Shown here: piece after piece, positions 8,749-18,046 of the stretch | Layout of the letters: each line of letters opens with the position of its first letter | Numbering within the stretch: the first letter of the stretch is position 1 | NCBI GenBank assembly: GCA_016756835.1 | Contig: JAESPE010000028.1 | Coordinates: forward strand, 1-39,467 | DNA: 39,467 nt | Reading direction: 5' to 3' | Origin: a gamma proteobacterium endosymbiont of Lamellibrachia anaximandri | GTDB lineage: Bacteria; Pseudomonadota; Gammaproteobacteria; Chromatiales; Chromatiaceae | Notes under the pieces: generated by a model | Told to the model about the DNA's origin: nothing | The model's database searches: none | The model's input: only the letters and a program-made list of their open reading frames with translations | Made by a program: the position numbers and the translations under genes

Positions 8749-9642
8749 ATGCAATCTTTGCAGACCATAGCCGACTTCATCCGTTGGGGCGCAAGTCGTT
8801 TCAACGAAGCGGATCTGTTTTTCGGACATGGTACGGACAATGCGCTTGATGAAGCCGCAGCGCTTGTGTTGCATGCACTTCATCTGCCCCCCGATTTCCC
8901 CGGCAGCTGGTTTCAGAGTCGTCTCACCCAGGCGGAGCAGACAGATGTCATCATGCTACTGCAGCGTCGCATAGATGAACGCCTTCCTGCCGCCTATCTG
9001 ACTGGTGAAGCCTGGTTTGCCGGGCTGCGGTTCAACGTCAACGAGCATGTGCTGGTACCCCGCTCTCCGATTGCCGAATTGGTGGAACATGAATTTGAAC
9101 CCTGGATCGAGGCGGGTCGCATCTCCCGGGTACTCGATCTCTGCTGTGGTAGCGGCTGCATCGGCATTGCTGCAGCGGCCTATCTGCCGGATGCAGTGGT
9201 GGATCTGGCGGATATTTCCGACCAGGCACTACAGGTGGCGGCGGGCAATGTTGCGGAGCATGACTTGGGCGATCGGGTCAAAGTCGTACAGTCCGACCTG
9301 TTTTTCGCCCTGGAAGGCCGTCAGTACGACGTGATCGTATGCAATCCACCGTATGTGAGCGAGTCGGAGATGAATCAGTTGCCGGAGGAGTATCATCGGG
9401 AACCCCGGCTCGGACTGACGGCTGATGAGGAAGGGCTGGCGCTGGTCGCCCGGATTCTGCGGGAGGTCTCCAGTCATCTGACGTCCTGGGGTATCATAGT
9501 GATTGAAGTGGGAAGCAGCGCGGAGACGCTGATGGCACGCTATCCTGAAATTCCGTTTACCTGGCTCGAATTCGAGCGTGGAGGGGACGGCGTTTTTCTG
9601 TTTACAGCCGAAGAATTGGTCAGATATCGCGAGACGTTTTGA
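8749..9642 (+). CDS. prmB: Ribosomal protein L3 glutamine methyltransferase PrmB
   Basis: PrmB methylates the side-chain nitrogen of a glutamine in ribosomal protein L3. Clear marks are the N-terminal LQTIADFIRWGASRF ... GHGTDN typical of PrmB rather than PrmC, the SAM motif VLDLCCGSGCIGIA, and the glutamine-binding NPPY. The frame is open back to 8644, but that GTG lies in the terminator tail. ATG at 8707 or 8749 is better, and 8749 gives 297 residues starting where homologues align (E. coli PrmB has 310). A TATGAT hexamer at 8713-8718 would place transcription just before 8749. Start confidence is moderate; identity is high. Confidence 0.92.
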   Translation: MQSLQTIADFIRWGASRFNEADLFFGHGTDNALDEAAALVLHALHLPPDFPGSWFQSRLTQAEQTDVIMLLQRRIDERLPAAYLTGEAWFAGLRFNVNEHVLVPRSPIAELVEHEFEPWIEAGRISRVLDLCCGSGCIGIAAAAYLPDAVVDLADISDQALQVAAGNVAEHDLGDRVKVVQSDLFFALEGRQYDVIVCNPPYVSESEMNQLPEEYHREPRLGLTADEEGLALVARILREVSSHLTSWGIIVIEVGSSAETLMARYPEIPFTWLEFERGGDGVFLFTAEELVRYRETF

Positions 9643-9665
9643 CGGATTGCGAGGGAGTAGAGTCG

Positions 9666-9989
9666 ATGAGTTTGCAGCGCGCCCGGAGTGCTGAAGAGTA
9701 CGTGGAGTGGATCAGGCAAGCCGTGTTTGAGGTGCAGGATCTCCGCAGCTGTATGGAGTACGAGCTGGAGGAGATGGAACGCTTCCCCGCCTTCCTGGCT
9801 CACTTGGAGGAGGGGATCACGACGATCCAGCAGAGCATGGTCGATGGCGAATACCATTTTGGTCGGGAAGATCTGCCTTTCATGGATATGGTAAACCGGC
9901 ACGCTGACGATATTCCCTTCGCCGTGCTGTTGCGGCAGATAAATGAAACGCATCGCAAGGGGATCGATGTGGATGCATCCAACGACTGA
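9666..9989 (+). CDS. Conserved-looking small acidic protein between prmB and hemN
   Basis: I do not recognise this 107-residue protein. ATG at 9666 is chosen over TTG at 9639 because GAGGGAG precedes it by a proper distance. It is charged, mostly helical in appearance (EEYVEWIRQAVFEVQDL, YELEEMERFPAFLAHLEEGI), without signal peptide or membrane segment, and includes the compact motif FGREDLPFMD. It lies 23 bases after prmB and 30 before hemN on the same strand, so it is probably cotranscribed with both. Codon pattern and the strong ribosome-binding site make it a real gene; function is unknown. Confidence 0.75.
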   Translation: MSLQRARSAEEYVEWIRQAVFEVQDLRSCMEYELEEMERFPAFLAHLEEGITTIQQSMVDGEYHFGREDLPFMDMVNRHADDIPFAVLLRQINETHRKGIDVDASND

Positions 9990-10019
9990 TAAGCCTCTGA
10001 CTGAAAACGAGAAACAACT

Positions 10020-11405
10020 ATGGATCAATCAATTGTCTTCGATCTTGAGCTGATCGCAAAATATGATCAGAGCGGGCCGCGTTACACCTCCTATCCTACA
10101 GCCGTACAGTTTCACGAGGGTTTTGGAGAAGCCGATTACCGGCGGATTGCCCAAGAGAGCAATGCTTCCGGTGATCCGCTATCGCTCTATTTCCACATCC
10201 CGTTTTGCGACACGGTATGTTTCTATTGCGCCTGCAACAAGGTAGCGACCAAGGATCGAAGCCTTGCAGACAAGTACCTGCAGCGGGTTTACAAAGAAAT
10301 GGAGATGCAGGGGGCACTCTTTGACCGCTCCCGCAAGGTGGAGCAGCTGCATTGGGGTGGTGGAACCCCGACCTTTATCAGTCATGATGAGATGCGTGAG
10401 CTGGTGCGGCAGACGCGCAAACACTTTACGCTGCTCGATGACGACAGTGGTGAGTACTCCATAGAAATAGATCCCCGGGAGGCCTTGGGCGATACCATCA
10501 AGGTGTTGCGTGAGCTGGGTTTTAACCGTATGAGCCTGGGAGTGCAGGATTTCGAGGAGAGTGTGCAAAAGGCGGTCAACCGTATCCAGTCGAAAGAGGA
10601 TACGCTGAGTGTCCTGCAGTCGGCCAGGGATGAGGGTTTTCGGTCGATCAGCATTGATTTGATCTATGGCCTGCCGTTTCAGAGCCTCGGCAGTTTTGCA
10701 GGGACTTTGGATCAGATTCTGGAAGTCGACCCTGACCGACTCTCCGTTTTCAACTATGCGCACCTGCCGGAACGCTTCAAGCCCCAGCGACGTATCAATG
10801 AGGCTGAGCTTCCGAGTCCACAGGAGAAGCTCGATATCCTCCAGATGACCATCGAAAAGCTCACTGGGGCAGGTTATGTCTATGTCGGCATGGATCATTT
10901 CGCCAAGCCTGATGATGAGTTGGTCATTGCCCAACGGAACGGTACGCTCTATCGAAACTTCCAGGGCTACTCCACCCATGCGGATTGTGATCTGGTGGCG
11001 TTAGGTGCAACATCCATCGGCATGGTCGGGCCGACCTATGCACAGAATAAACGCACACTGGATGAATATTATGATCGTATCGACCAGGGGAAACTTGCGG
11101 TTTTTCGCGGGGTGGAGCTGAGTCGGGACGATCAGATTCGTCGGGATGTCATTACCCGGTTGATTTGCCATTTCACCCTCAATTTCGCTGCCGTCAACGC
11201 CCGGTGGGAGATCGATTTCCAGAATTATTTTGCCTCAGAGCTCAAAAATCTGAGTGGGATGGCAGAAGACGGGCTGGTGAACCTCACGGAGAGAGGCATA
11301 GATGTCCTGCCGAGTGGAAGACTCTTGATAAGAAATATCTGCATGCTGTTTGATGCCTACCTGAATTCCAAAGAGTCAAAAGGCAGTTTTTCTAAAGTAA
11401 TTTGA
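10020..11405 (+). CDS. hemN: Oxygen-independent coproporphyrinogen III oxidase HemN
   Basis: HemN is a radical SAM enzyme that oxidatively decarboxylates two propionate groups of coproporphyrinogen III to form protoporphyrinogen IX without oxygen, in the cytoplasm. Over 461 residues it shows the cluster motif CDTVCFYCAC at 63-72 (C63, C67, C70, plus C72), HWGGGTPTF, SLGVQDF and the N-terminal KYDQSGPRYTSYPTA that marks HemN proper rather than the HemW-like paralogue. Anaerobic haem synthesis fits the large demand for c-type haem implied by the cytochrome island at 29-37 kb. I see no exact FNR box directly upstream. Confidence 0.96.
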   Translation: MDQSIVFDLELIAKYDQSGPRYTSYPTAVQFHEGFGEADYRRIAQESNASGDPLSLYFHIPFCDTVCFYCACNKVATKDRSLADKYLQRVYKEMEMQGALFDRSRKVEQLHWGGGTPTFISHDEMRELVRQTRKHFTLLDDDSGEYSIEIDPREALGDTIKVLRELGFNRMSLGVQDFEESVQKAVNRIQSKEDTLSVLQSARDEGFRSISIDLIYGLPFQSLGSFAGTLDQILEVDPDRLSVFNYAHLPERFKPQRRINEAELPSPQEKLDILQMTIEKLTGAGYVYVGMDHFAKPDDELVIAQRNGTLYRNFQGYSTHADCDLVALGATSIGMVGPTYAQNKRTLDEYYDRIDQGKLAVFRGVELSRDDQIRRDVITRLICHFTLNFAAVNARWEIDFQNYFASELKNLSGMAEDGLVNLTERGIDVLPSGRLLIRNICMLFDAYLNSKESKGSFSKVI

Positions 11406-11693
11406 TTTCAGGTCGCTGAAGGAATGCCGGCTTTTGTATTTGGCATGCTCTGTAACACTATTTTACCAATAGTCACTCCGGGTGACTGAAGGAGAGATCG
11501 TCTTCTCAATATTGCTGCCGGTTAAGGAATACAATTCGTCACTATTGCTTACCTCGATGACGTTGATGTTCTGCGGGTGTACATGGGATTATTAACAGCT
11601 TGATCATTGCTCGCTCTCTCTGGGCGAGGTGGTCGATTCAATATCGATCAATTGATCGGCTGGCATGGAATAAGGTGCTGAAAAGAGGCTTTA
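11406..11693. other. Leader of the exopolysaccharide cluster
   Basis: No gene is supported here. It holds a small hairpin (AGTCAC/GTGACT, 11471-11487) and a 14-bp perfect palindrome CGATCAATTGATCG at 11645-11658, about 35 bases before the first cluster gene. The palindrome is a candidate operator or promoter-proximal regulatory site; no regulator can be named. Confidence 0.45.
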
Positions 11694-13109
11694 ATGTTTG
11701 ACGAAAAATCAAGGGAAATAAGTAGGTTACTATACCTTCTTGATATTCTGCTAACGCTATTGGTGTTTCTACTGGCATACCGTCTGCGTCAGATATTCAT
11801 TCCTGGCGTCAGTGCCGATCTGGTATCTCATTTTGCCTTGGTGCCACTTGTCTGGGTGCCACTGGGATATTTTCTCTCTCGTTTCGGCGCCTACAGAGGA
11901 CTGCGGGTTGTCGCCATTCCATCCTATGCCTGGATGGTGGCAAAGGCTTTGGGGATCAGTCTTGCACTACTTATCGGATTGCTTTTTTTGCTCAAGGTAC
12001 AATTTGTCAGTCGTCCTTTGATGGTGACATTTGCGGCGCTCGACATTCTTGTTCTTGTCGGTGTTCGTGCGGGCCTCAAATGGTGGTATTTCAGGCGTTC
12101 GATTCAGAAAGGCGAAAATTTTCTCAAAGTTCTGGTTATCGGTGTGGGTGAGAGAGCCCAGCGCCTGACGGAAATGTTGAATCGCCATAGCGAGTGGGGC
12201 ATTGATATCGTGGGCTACCTCGATACTGACCCGGAACATGTCGGTGAGGAAGTGATGGGTGCGAAAGTGCTCGCCACGGCAGATAAAATACAGGAGATCC
12301 TGACCAGTCAGGTCATCGATGAGGTGATTTTGGCAGTGCCGCGCAGCCGCTTGAGTCACATGGAGGAGATCGTCAGCGCCTGCGAAGAGCAGGGCGTTCG
12401 TTTTCGGTTTATGGCGGATGTTTTCGATATGGAAGTTGCCCGCACACAACTGGTGGATCTCGATGGTATCCCACTGCTGACATTTGATCCTGTTGCACAG
12501 AATGAAGGCATGCTACTGGCCAAACGCCTGATGGATCTGATCATCGTGCTGGCAGCCATGCCTGTCATTCTGCCTGTAATGGGATTAATTGCGCTTGCCA
12601 TCAAACTTGATGATGGCGGCCCGGTTTTTTTCGTCCAACATCGGGTGGGTTTGCGTAAACGCCTGTTTCCCATGCTCAAATTCCGCTCGATGGTGGTGGA
12701 TGCTGAGGCCAAGATGAAAGAGATTGAACACTTGAACGAGGCTGAGGGGCCCATCTTCAAGATAGAAAGGGATCCCAGGGTAACCCGAATAGGTGATTTT
12801 ATCCGCAAGACGAGTCTTGACGAATTTCCACAATTGCTGAATGTAATACGGGGCCAAATGAGCCTGGTAGGCCCCCGCCCGATGTCCCAGCGCGATGTTG
12901 AATTATTCGACAGTGGTATCCAGCGCAAGCGGTTCAGTGTGAAACCCGGATTGACCTGTATCTGGCAAATTTCAGGCCGGAGTAACCTGCCATTCGAAAA
13001 ATGGCTGGAACTGGACCTGAAATATATCGATGAATGGTCACTCTGGCTCGACCTGAAAATCCTCTTATTAACCATACCGGTTGTTCTCAAGGGAAGTGGT
13101 GCTGTCTAG
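11694..13109 (+). CDS. Undecaprenyl-phosphate sugar phosphotransferase (WcaJ-like)
   Basis: This inner-membrane enzyme transfers a sugar-1-phosphate to undecaprenyl phosphate and so starts repeat-unit synthesis. The 471 residues hold four hydrophobic segments in 1-125, a Rossmann-like central domain (LKVLVIGVGERAQRLTEML), one more membrane segment near residue 280, and the C-terminal bacterial sugar transferase domain: KRLMDLII, PVFFVQHRVG, LKFRSM, RKTSLDEFPQLLNVIRG and SLVGPRP. This is the WcaJ/EpsE type. The first sugar is probably glucose or galactose but sequence alone does not say. It is first in the cluster. Confidence 0.94.
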   Translation: MFDEKSREISRLLYLLDILLTLLVFLLAYRLRQIFIPGVSADLVSHFALVPLVWVPLGYFLSRFGAYRGLRVVAIPSYAWMVAKALGISLALLIGLLFLLKVQFVSRPLMVTFAALDILVLVGVRAGLKWWYFRRSIQKGENFLKVLVIGVGERAQRLTEMLNRHSEWGIDIVGYLDTDPEHVGEEVMGAKVLATADKIQEILTSQVIDEVILAVPRSRLSHMEEIVSACEEQGVRFRFMADVFDMEVARTQLVDLDGIPLLTFDPVAQNEGMLLAKRLMDLIIVLAAMPVILPVMGLIALAIKLDDGGPVFFVQHRVGLRKRLFPMLKFRSMVVDAEAKMKEIEHLNEAEGPIFKIERDPRVTRIGDFIRKTSLDEFPQLLNVIRGQMSLVGPRPMSQRDVELFDSGIQRKRFSVKPGLTCIWQISGRSNLPFEKWLELDLKYIDEWSLWLDLKILLLTIPVVLKGSGAV

Positions 13110-13214
13110 GGTCTCCCAATACAAAAAAAGCGCCGCGTTGCTGTCTGAAGTCGGGCCGGACGCTGCATCCATTCATAAACATCCGCTTTGTTTGTTGAAT
13201 TATTACGAAATGGC

Positions 13215-13970
13215 ATGAAGATGACCTCACCCGCAAAGATAAACCTGTTTGGTATTCCCGTAGAAGCTATGGGAATGGAAGAGGCGCTCGATACTGTCCA
13301 TCATGCGATTTCCCAACATGAGCCGCTGCAGATTGGCGTGGTGAATGCCGCCAAGGTCGTAAACATGCACCGTGACCCCGCACTGCGTGAGGATGTGTTG
13401 TCGTCCGACATCATTTTTGCTGACGGGGCGGCAGTGGTGTTGGCAAGCAAAATATTGGGTCAGTCACTACCTGAGCGTGTCACTGGGATTGATCTGATGT
13501 TTGGCATGTTCGAAAGAGGCAAGGAACATGGCTATCGTGTCTACTGCCTCGGGGCGACCGAAGAGGTCTCCAAAAAAGTTGAGGAGAATATCACGCGTGA
13601 CTATCCGGGTTTGATACTGGCCGGCAGACACCACGGTTACTATTCAGAGGATGAACAGCAGTCAATTGCCGACGATATCAAGCATTCAAAGGCCGATATT
13701 CTTCTGGTGGCGATGACCTCTCCCAAGAAAGAACAGTTTCTGGCCAAATGGATGGACTATATGGGGGTTCCAGTCTGTCATGGGGTCGGCGGTTCGTTCG
13801 ATGTCTATTCGGGCAAGGTCGAACGCGCTCCCGAACGCTGGCAGAAATTGGGCCTGGAGTGGCTGTATCGGGTCAAACAGGAGCCAGGGCGTCTATGGAA
13901 ACGGTATCTCTTTACGAATCTAGCCTTTATAGGGTTGTTGATAAAAGAAAAATTGGGACTTCTCAAGTAG
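13215..13970 (+). CDS. WecG/TagA/CpsF-family glycosyltransferase
   Basis: Enzymes of this GT26 family add the second sugar (N-acetylmannosamine or ManNAcA in TagA and WecG) to the lipid-linked first sugar on the cytoplasmic face. Family marks in about 251 residues are NAAKVVNM, DIIFADGAAVV, PERVTGIDLM, the catalytic-region SPKKEQF and GVGGSFDVYSGKVERAPEW-like residues near 195-210, and the C-terminal RLWKRY membrane-associating segment. The frame is open to a TTG at 13188; ATG 13215 or 13221 is a more ordinary start but lacks a strong ribosome-binding site. It follows the priming transferase by about 105 bases. Confidence 0.92.
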   Translation: MKMTSPAKINLFGIPVEAMGMEEALDTVHHAISQHEPLQIGVVNAAKVVNMHRDPALREDVLSSDIIFADGAAVVLASKILGQSLPERVTGIDLMFGMFERGKEHGYRVYCLGATEEVSKKVEENITRDYPGLILAGRHHGYYSEDEQQSIADDIKHSKADILLVAMTSPKKEQFLAKWMDYMGVPVCHGVGGSFDVYSGKVERAPERWQKLGLEWLYRVKQEPGRLWKRYLFTNLAFIGLLIKEKLGLLK

Positions 13971-13987
13971 GAGACTGAGTCAGCCAG

Positions 13988-15448
13988 ATGATCAGAATTA
14001 CTCTTCTCTACATGGTTGTTCTCTTTTTTTCCGGCTATGCATTTAAGGATTGGTATAAGTCTCTGTGTGTCCTCATCGCATTGATGGCGGTGGTCGAGCA
14101 TCCCGATATGCCAAAGACAATATTGGGCATACAGGGACTCAATCTGTGGAACCTGCTGCTGATATTCGTTGTGATGGGCTTTCTTGGACAGAAAGGACAA
14201 GAGAAGCTGAAATGGGATATGCCAAAATTCCTGACCCTGCTTCTTTGGTGCTATCTGGGATTTGTCCTGGTTGGTTTTTTTCGACTTGTCGATGATTTAA
14301 GCGTGGTCAACAGTTACCATCTTTTTCTTGAGTGGGAAGCGTTGACCACCAAGGATGTAATCTCTGAGTATTTAATCAATACGCTGAAATTTATGGTTCC
14401 AGCGGTATTGGTTTATTATGGCTGCAACAGCGAAGAACGCATGCGATTGACCATGGCTTCGATTGTTGCGGTCTACTTTCTGATTGCATTACAGGTTATT
14501 AAGGCGATGCCGGTTATGGCTATCGCTGGTGGCGGTGGAGACAAACTGACACGATTGAGCCTGAAAATTATGAATAAGGAAGTGGGCTTTCATCGTGTGG
14601 ATGTCTCCATGATGTTGGCAGGAGGATCCTGGGCGTTGTTCTCCACACGAATGCTTATGCCGACAAAAACAAAAGCACTGTTTATCTGGTTTGCCAGCTT
14701 TATCGCCTTTTTTGGTCAGGCTCTGACTGGTGGGCGGACAGGGTATGGGACTTGGGGGGTGATCGGCCTAGTCATGGGTATCGTCAAATGGAGAAAGTTG
14801 CTGGTGCTTGGGCCGATATTTCTTATTGTGGTAGTTATGCTCATACCTGCAACAAGAGACAGGATGATGCAGGGGTTTACCGAGGATTCCGTCGATACCA
14901 ATAAGCAGTTGGAGGAAGAGGGTATTGATGCCTCGCAAGAGGGGCAACCGAATTGGTATACGATTACTGCGGGACGGAGTGTTGCCTGGCCGTTTGTCTT
15001 CGATAAGATCGAAGAGAGCCCTTGGTGGGGACACGGCCGGGAGGCAATGCAAAACACCGGTATCAGTGAGTATTTGTGGGAATATCTACGAGAGAGTTTC
15101 CCTCATCCGCATAATGCCTATCTGCAGTGGACGCTCGACAATGGTTATATAGCGCTTGCGGTCGTCCTGTTTTTCTATCTCTACGCAATAAAAGCTTCAT
15201 TGAGTATTTTCCGGGATAAGCGAAGTGACTATTTCACTGCGGTTGGAGGCATTGCTTTTTCCCTTATAGCTGCCCAACTTATCGCTTCAGTGGGGAGTCA
15301 GTCATTTTATCCTCGGGAAAGCGCGGTGACGATGTTGTGCGCTATGTTCTTGATGTTGCGCTTGTTTGCCCAGCGTAAAAAGATGAACAAACAATTTCCC
15401 GATACCCGTACAAAACAAGAAGTGGACGAAAGACTTTGGCTAAATTAG
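13988..15448 (+). CDS. O-antigen ligase/polymerase-like membrane protein (Wzy/WaaL)
   Basis: This 486-residue protein has ten or more hydrophobic segments separated by a large hydrophilic loop at about residues 290-365, the arrangement of Wzy polymerases and WaaL ligases. The loop contains TAGRSVAWPFVFDKIEESPWWGHGREAM and later FPHPHNAYLQW, where the G-H-G and H-N-x-Y patterns recur in this superfamily. It probably polymerises lipid-linked repeat units or attaches the chain in the periplasmic leaflet. GGAGAC precedes the ATG at 13988. It overlaps the next gene by 13 bases. Confidence 0.85.
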   Translation: MIRITLLYMVVLFFSGYAFKDWYKSLCVLIALMAVVEHPDMPKTILGIQGLNLWNLLLIFVVMGFLGQKGQEKLKWDMPKFLTLLLWCYLGFVLVGFFRLVDDLSVVNSYHLFLEWEALTTKDVISEYLINTLKFMVPAVLVYYGCNSEERMRLTMASIVAVYFLIALQVIKAMPVMAIAGGGGDKLTRLSLKIMNKEVGFHRVDVSMMLAGGSWALFSTRMLMPTKTKALFIWFASFIAFFGQALTGGRTGYGTWGVIGLVMGIVKWRKLLVLGPIFLIVVVMLIPATRDRMMQGFTEDSVDTNKQLEEEGIDASQEGQPNWYTITAGRSVAWPFVFDKIEESPWWGHGREAMQNTGISEYLWEYLRESFPHPHNAYLQWTLDNGYIALAVVLFFYLYAIKASLSIFRDKRSDYFTAVGGIAFSLIAAQLIASVGSQSFYPRESAVTMLCAMFLMLRLFAQRKKMNKQFPDTRTKQEVDERLWLN

Positions 15449-16428
15449 CGAATGGAAAAATTAAGCTTGTGTATCTGTTGGCGGCGAGCCATTCCGGCTC
15501 AACGCTTACCGCGATGCTGCTCAACTCTCATCCTGACACTCACACCACAGGTGAGTTGAAAGTCACAGCGCTTGGAGATATTGATCGGTATCGCTGTTCC
15601 TGTCAGGCGCTGATCAAAGAGTGTCCGTTCTGGAGCAAAGTCAATAAACAGATGGCCGAAAAAGGCTATCAGTTTGAGATTGCCCGAGCGGGGACCGATT
15701 TCAGAGGCATTGGTAGCAATTATGTCAAGAGACTGCTTCGTCCTCTCTTTAGGGGTGGGGTGCTGGAGTTTTTTCGTGATGCTGCATTGGGGCTGGATTC
15801 CACCTGGCGCAGAGAGTATCCGAAAGTACTCAAGAGAAATGAAGATCTGATCCACTCCGTAGCCGAGGTGTCGGGTAAAAGAGTGATTGTCGACTCTTCC
15901 AAAATCGGTTTGAGGCTGAAATTCATAAAAAGGATCGAGTCGATCGACTTAAAAGTTGTGAGAGTCAATCGTGATGGAAGGGCGGTTGCTCTGACCTATA
16001 TGGATCCCGCCGGTTTTGCCGATGCGACAAATCCCGAGTTACGCGGCGGCGGTATGGGTGGAGACCGGCGAGAAGATATGGTCAGCATGCAGGAAGCGGC
16101 AAGGCGCTGGCTGCGAAGCAACGAGGAGGCCGATGCAATCGCCTCGAGTTTGGATCCTGATCAGCTTGTGCAGATAAAATATGAGGATCTCTGCGCCGAC
16201 CCGGACAAAATACTTGGCGAAGTATTTACCTTTATCGGTGTCGATCCTGACAAAAGAGTGAAAGATTTTCGCAGCGTCGAACATCATGTCATTGGAAATG
16301 GTATGCGCCTGGATGACAGGAGTGAAATTAGCCTGGACGAGCGTTGGAAAGAGAGATTGACCGAAGAGGATCTGCGCATATTCTCAGAGATCGCGGGTGA
16401 AAAAAACCATATGCTTGGTTATTCGTGA
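15436..16428 (+). CDS. PAPS-dependent sulfotransferase
   Basis: Members transfer sulfate from PAPS to an alcohol or amine acceptor. The 330 residues start with the 5'-phosphosulfate loop AASHSGSTLTAML (about 14-26) and carry the 3'-phosphate-binding element RVNRDGRAVALTYM, with a C-terminal domain (IKYEDLCADPDKILGEVFTFIGV) typical of carbohydrate and TPST-like sulfotransferases. The start is TTG at 15436 inside the end of the polymerase gene, with GACGAAAG just upstream; there is no in-frame ATG nearby. Its place in the cluster suggests that the exopolysaccharide, or a lipid precursor of it, is sulfated. Confidence 0.85.
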   Translation: MAKLANGKIKLVYLLAASHSGSTLTAMLLNSHPDTHTTGELKVTALGDIDRYRCSCQALIKECPFWSKVNKQMAEKGYQFEIARAGTDFRGIGSNYVKRLLRPLFRGGVLEFFRDAALGLDSTWRREYPKVLKRNEDLIHSVAEVSGKRVIVDSSKIGLRLKFIKRIESIDLKVVRVNRDGRAVALTYMDPAGFADATNPELRGGGMGGDRREDMVSMQEAARRWLRSNEEADAIASSLDPDQLVQIKYEDLCADPDKILGEVFTFIGVDPDKRVKDFRSVEHHVIGNGMRLDDRSEISLDERWKERLTEEDLRIFSEIAGEKNHMLGYS

Positions 16429-16477
16429 TGATTGCCGGCATGCGGAAAATTTTCAAAATGGCGTTGATGGCTGAAGA

Positions 16478-17620
16478 ATGAAGAAAATCAAAGTAATGAT
16501 TGTTATCAGTAACCTGGAGTATGGCGGCGCTCAGCGGCAGGTTGTCGAACTTGCAAATAATATCGATAGGGAAAGATTCGATCTCTCAATTTGTGTGTTA
16601 TCACCCTATACCCCGATGCGGCAGGAATTGATTGATGGAGAAGATGGTTTTTTTGTCGTTGAGAAGAAGGCTAAATTTGATCTGACCGTGGCCACCAGAC
16701 TGGCTAAAATTCTAAAGCAGCAGGCTGTTGATATAGTCCATGGTTATCTCTTCGATGCTGAAATCGCCGTGCGTCTGGCAGGTAAGCTCGCAGGAACCCG
16801 TATTATTCTGGGGTCCGAACGGAACTGCTATCATCGCTACGGTGGACACCAGTTGCTGGCCTATAAAATCACCCGCAACTGGGTGGATTGGATCGTTGCC
16901 AACTCAAGAGCAGGGGCAGCCTTCAACCGTTCTCTACTTGGCTATGATGATGAGAGATATCGGGTAGTCCATAACGGCGTGAATATGGACAAATTCAAAC
17001 CGGTTGAGAACAAGATAGAAGCTAAACAAAAACATGGGATTGGAGACGAGCCTGTTATCGGCATGTTTGCCAGCTTTAAAAAACAAAAACGCCACGATAC
17101 TTTTTTTCTGGCGGCAAATGAGGTCCTGAAAAAGATACCCAACATCAAACTCCTTCTCGTGGGTGACGTCCTGTTTCAAGCGAAGGAGGGGTCAGATGAG
17201 TATAAAAATTCCATAATGGAGTTGGTTGATCGCCTAGGATTAAGAGATAACTGCCTCTTTTTAGGTAATCAGGACAATGTGGAGGAGTTCTATAATCTGT
17301 GCGATCTGACAGTATTGCCGTCAGAATACGAAGGCACACCAAATGTGATTCTGGAATCCATGTCCTGCGGTGTGCCGGTGATCGCATCTGATGTCGCTGA
17401 TAACAGTCTTGTTATAGAGGATGGCAAGAGCGGTCATCTGTTCACTTTGAATGCGCACGCAGAGCTTGCCGAAAAGTGGATTGAACTGCTGGAAAATGAA
17501 CCCGTAAGAAGTCAGATGGCCAAGGATGCGAGGGCGCGTATCTTTGAAGAGTTTTCGACGCAGAAACTTGCTGAGAAAACGGAAACGATGTATCAGGAAT
17601 TTTCCTCCCTGAAAAATTAG
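16478..17620 (+). CDS. GT4-family glycosyltransferase
   Basis: This 380-residue retaining glycosyltransferase has the GT-B fold. The N-terminal domain begins with ISNLEYGGAQRQVVELA, the acceptor-side glycine-rich loop, and the C-terminal domain carries PSEYEGTPNVILESMSCGVP, which includes the E-x7-E donor-binding motif and ends in the usual VIASDV. It probably adds a sugar to the growing repeat unit in the cytoplasm. Donor and acceptor are not determinable. It is the last transferase of the cluster, 49 bases after the sulfotransferase gene, and ends before a non-coding stretch with an inverted repeat. Confidence 0.93.
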   Translation: MKKIKVMIVISNLEYGGAQRQVVELANNIDRERFDLSICVLSPYTPMRQELIDGEDGFFVVEKKAKFDLTVATRLAKILKQQAVDIVHGYLFDAEIAVRLAGKLAGTRIILGSERNCYHRYGGHQLLAYKITRNWVDWIVANSRAGAAFNRSLLGYDDERYRVVHNGVNMDKFKPVENKIEAKQKHGIGDEPVIGMFASFKKQKRHDTFFLAANEVLKKIPNIKLLLVGDVLFQAKEGSDEYKNSIMELVDRLGLRDNCLFLGNQDNVEEFYNLCDLTVLPSEYEGTPNVILESMSCGVPVIASDVADNSLVIEDGKSGHLFTLNAHAELAEKWIELLENEPVRSQMAKDARARIFEEFSTQKLAEKTETMYQEFSSLKN

Positions 17621-18046
17621 GGAGTAGCTGGTTCAGGTGTTCGCTGAGAGAATCGGTGAGTACGAGTCAAAAAATTACTTTGCTCAAGTCGATTAAGGCA
17701 CCAAGTGTGCTTTTTCGCACAAGCTTCACTTCAGGAACGAGTGCAACTGCTGTATTTTACACTAGTGTTCGTCTGAAAGCGCTGTTTTAACCACGAAGCA
17801 TGCCAAGAAAATTATTGTTAATCAATTATTTATCTTGGTTCTCTTCGTGTTCTTTGGTTGTTAGATATGATTTTCCGGACAGTCACTAGCAAAGGCTGAG
17901 TTTGGTGGGGTAAGGAGTCTGTGTTTTGGGCATGGAATCACATAATATTATGGTTTTTCCGACTAGACTACACCCAAAGAAGTGGACTTTCGCGAGAATG
18001 TTCATTGTAAATGTCTTTAGTATTCTTAACAAATTGAGTATTACCC
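17621..18046. other. Intergenic stretch before the beta-helix gene
   Basis: No gene is supported in these 426 bases. A small frame at 17926-18132 overlaps the next gene and has no homology I recognise. The main element is the inverted repeat at 17787-17859. A short TGTGC/GCACA hairpin with a T-rich loop near 17707-17724 could end the exopolysaccharide operon. Confidence 0.5.
17787..17859. repeat. Dispersed palindromic repeat (AACCACGAAG type)
   Basis: TTAACCACGAAG (17787-17798) is mirrored by CTTCGTGTTCTTTGGTT (17843-17859), with an inner CCAAGA/TCTTGG pair. Repeats built from CACGAAG and CTTCGTG arms are common in environmental proteobacterial intergenic DNA. I cannot count copies from one window. 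Confidence 0.6.
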